Source of the DNA: Pseudomonadota bacterium
Lineage (GTDB): Bacteria > Pseudomonadota > Alphaproteobacteria > Rhodobacterales > Rhodobacteraceae
Reading direction: 5' to 3'
DNA length: 42,230 bases
Assembly (NCBI GenBank): GCA_021779835.1
Contig: JAJXZX010000027.1
Span: 1-42,230 of the forward strand
The position numbers and the translations under genes are program-made. This document shows positions 42,096-42,230 of this stretch, piece after piece (position 1 is the first letter of the stretch; each line of letters opens with the position of its first letter). Under the pieces are notes generated by a model, which had not been told where the DNA came from, made no database searches, and worked only from the letters and a program-made list of their open reading frames with translations.

Positions 42096-42230
42096 TTTTG
42101 GGTTCCTTTCGCTTCAAGGGCCGCAAGGCGGCTTTCCAGTTCGGTAAGTTCAAGTGTCCGGCGGTAAGTCTCGATCAGTGCCATGATATGCGCCCCCTCG
42201 ATTGGTGTGAGTTCGCCGCCTGCAACCTCC
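42092..42230 (-). CDS. C-terminal fragment of a phage-like protein (possibly DUF5681)
   Basis: The frame enters from beyond the window edge and gives 45 residues ending in a helical stretch (YRRTLELTELESRLAALEAK). Preceding it is GELTPIEGAHIMALIE. This resembles the C-terminus of DUF5681-type proteins that lie near phage terminase genes, from memory only. It overlaps the 100-residue gene by 4 bases. Confidence 0.45.
   Translation of the reverse strand, partial: EVAGGELTPIEGAHIMALIETYRRTLELTELESRLAALEAKGTQK

Noticed and set aside
1..42230. CRISPR arrays, insertion sequences, rRNA genes
   Set aside because: No regularly spaced direct repeats, no transposase reading frames and no rRNA-like stretches were seen.

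Overview
The window is chromosomal DNA from a G+C-rich alphaproteobacterium, almost certainly a member of the Rhodobacterales (Rhodobacter/Roseobacter group). The support is gene content and order. There is a run of SPOR lipoprotein, dac, tmk, holB, tatD and MBL-fold genes. A second run holds an isoaspartyl-methyltransferase-like gene, tolC and a PopZ/DUF2497 gene. A third runs murA, DUF2948, GNAT, hisD, UPF0262, LMW-PTP, infA, maf, RNase E/G, yacG and tRNA-Phe. All identifications come from reading the sequence and from recalled family features; no database search was run.

Layout: 1-155 is the tail of an ABC permease. 142-6592 is a tightly packed minus-strand operon for cell wall and DNA replication functions. 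6864-6937 is tRNA-Cys. 7067-10015 holds the methyltransferase, tolC and popZ-like genes on the plus strand. 10111-11761 holds a DUF6280-type gene divergent from efp, then a GNAT gene. 11817-15486 holds ygfZ, a truncated glycosyltransferase, and a translationally coupled phosphatase plus ABC exporter. 15654-19797 holds two aminotransferases and an MFS exporter. 19906-23160 holds valS and a small membrane protein. 23464-25257 is an Lrp-type regulator divergent from an ornithine-type decarboxylase. 25527-27333 holds a strongly shortened molybdenum-hydroxylase-like ORF followed by a DUF2235 hydrolase. 27393-29256 is the divergent metF/metR pair. 29331-31462 holds two envelope-lipid genes (AcvB/VirJ and PagL-like). 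31771-33166 holds a DUF1127 protein and a response regulator with a degenerate GGDEF-like domain. 33533-40821 is the murA-to-tRNA-Phe housekeeping block. 40822-42230 looks like the edge of an integrated element: a RelE/Phd-type toxin-antitoxin pair, a startless reading frame and phage-like small genes next to tRNA-Phe.

The most unusual material is non-coding or decayed. Two near-identical copies of an intergenic element contain three 11-bp-phased repeats and a hairpin, 9.5 kb apart, each just after the stop of a plus-strand gene in a convergent gap. A different 26-bp perfect repeat abuts the stop codons of two minus-strand genes, also in convergent gaps. A molybdopterin-subunit-like ORF is reduced to less than a third of its family length and overlaps a Tle1-like hydrolase gene. 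Several proteins keep a fold but appear to have lost catalytic residues (RlpA-like lipoprotein, GGDEF-like domain, PagL-like protein, glycosyltransferase).

No CRISPR array, insertion sequence, rRNA or obvious defence island was seen. Nothing here is clearly a complete, previously undescribed multi-gene system. The repeats and the tRNA-Phe junction are the best leads.
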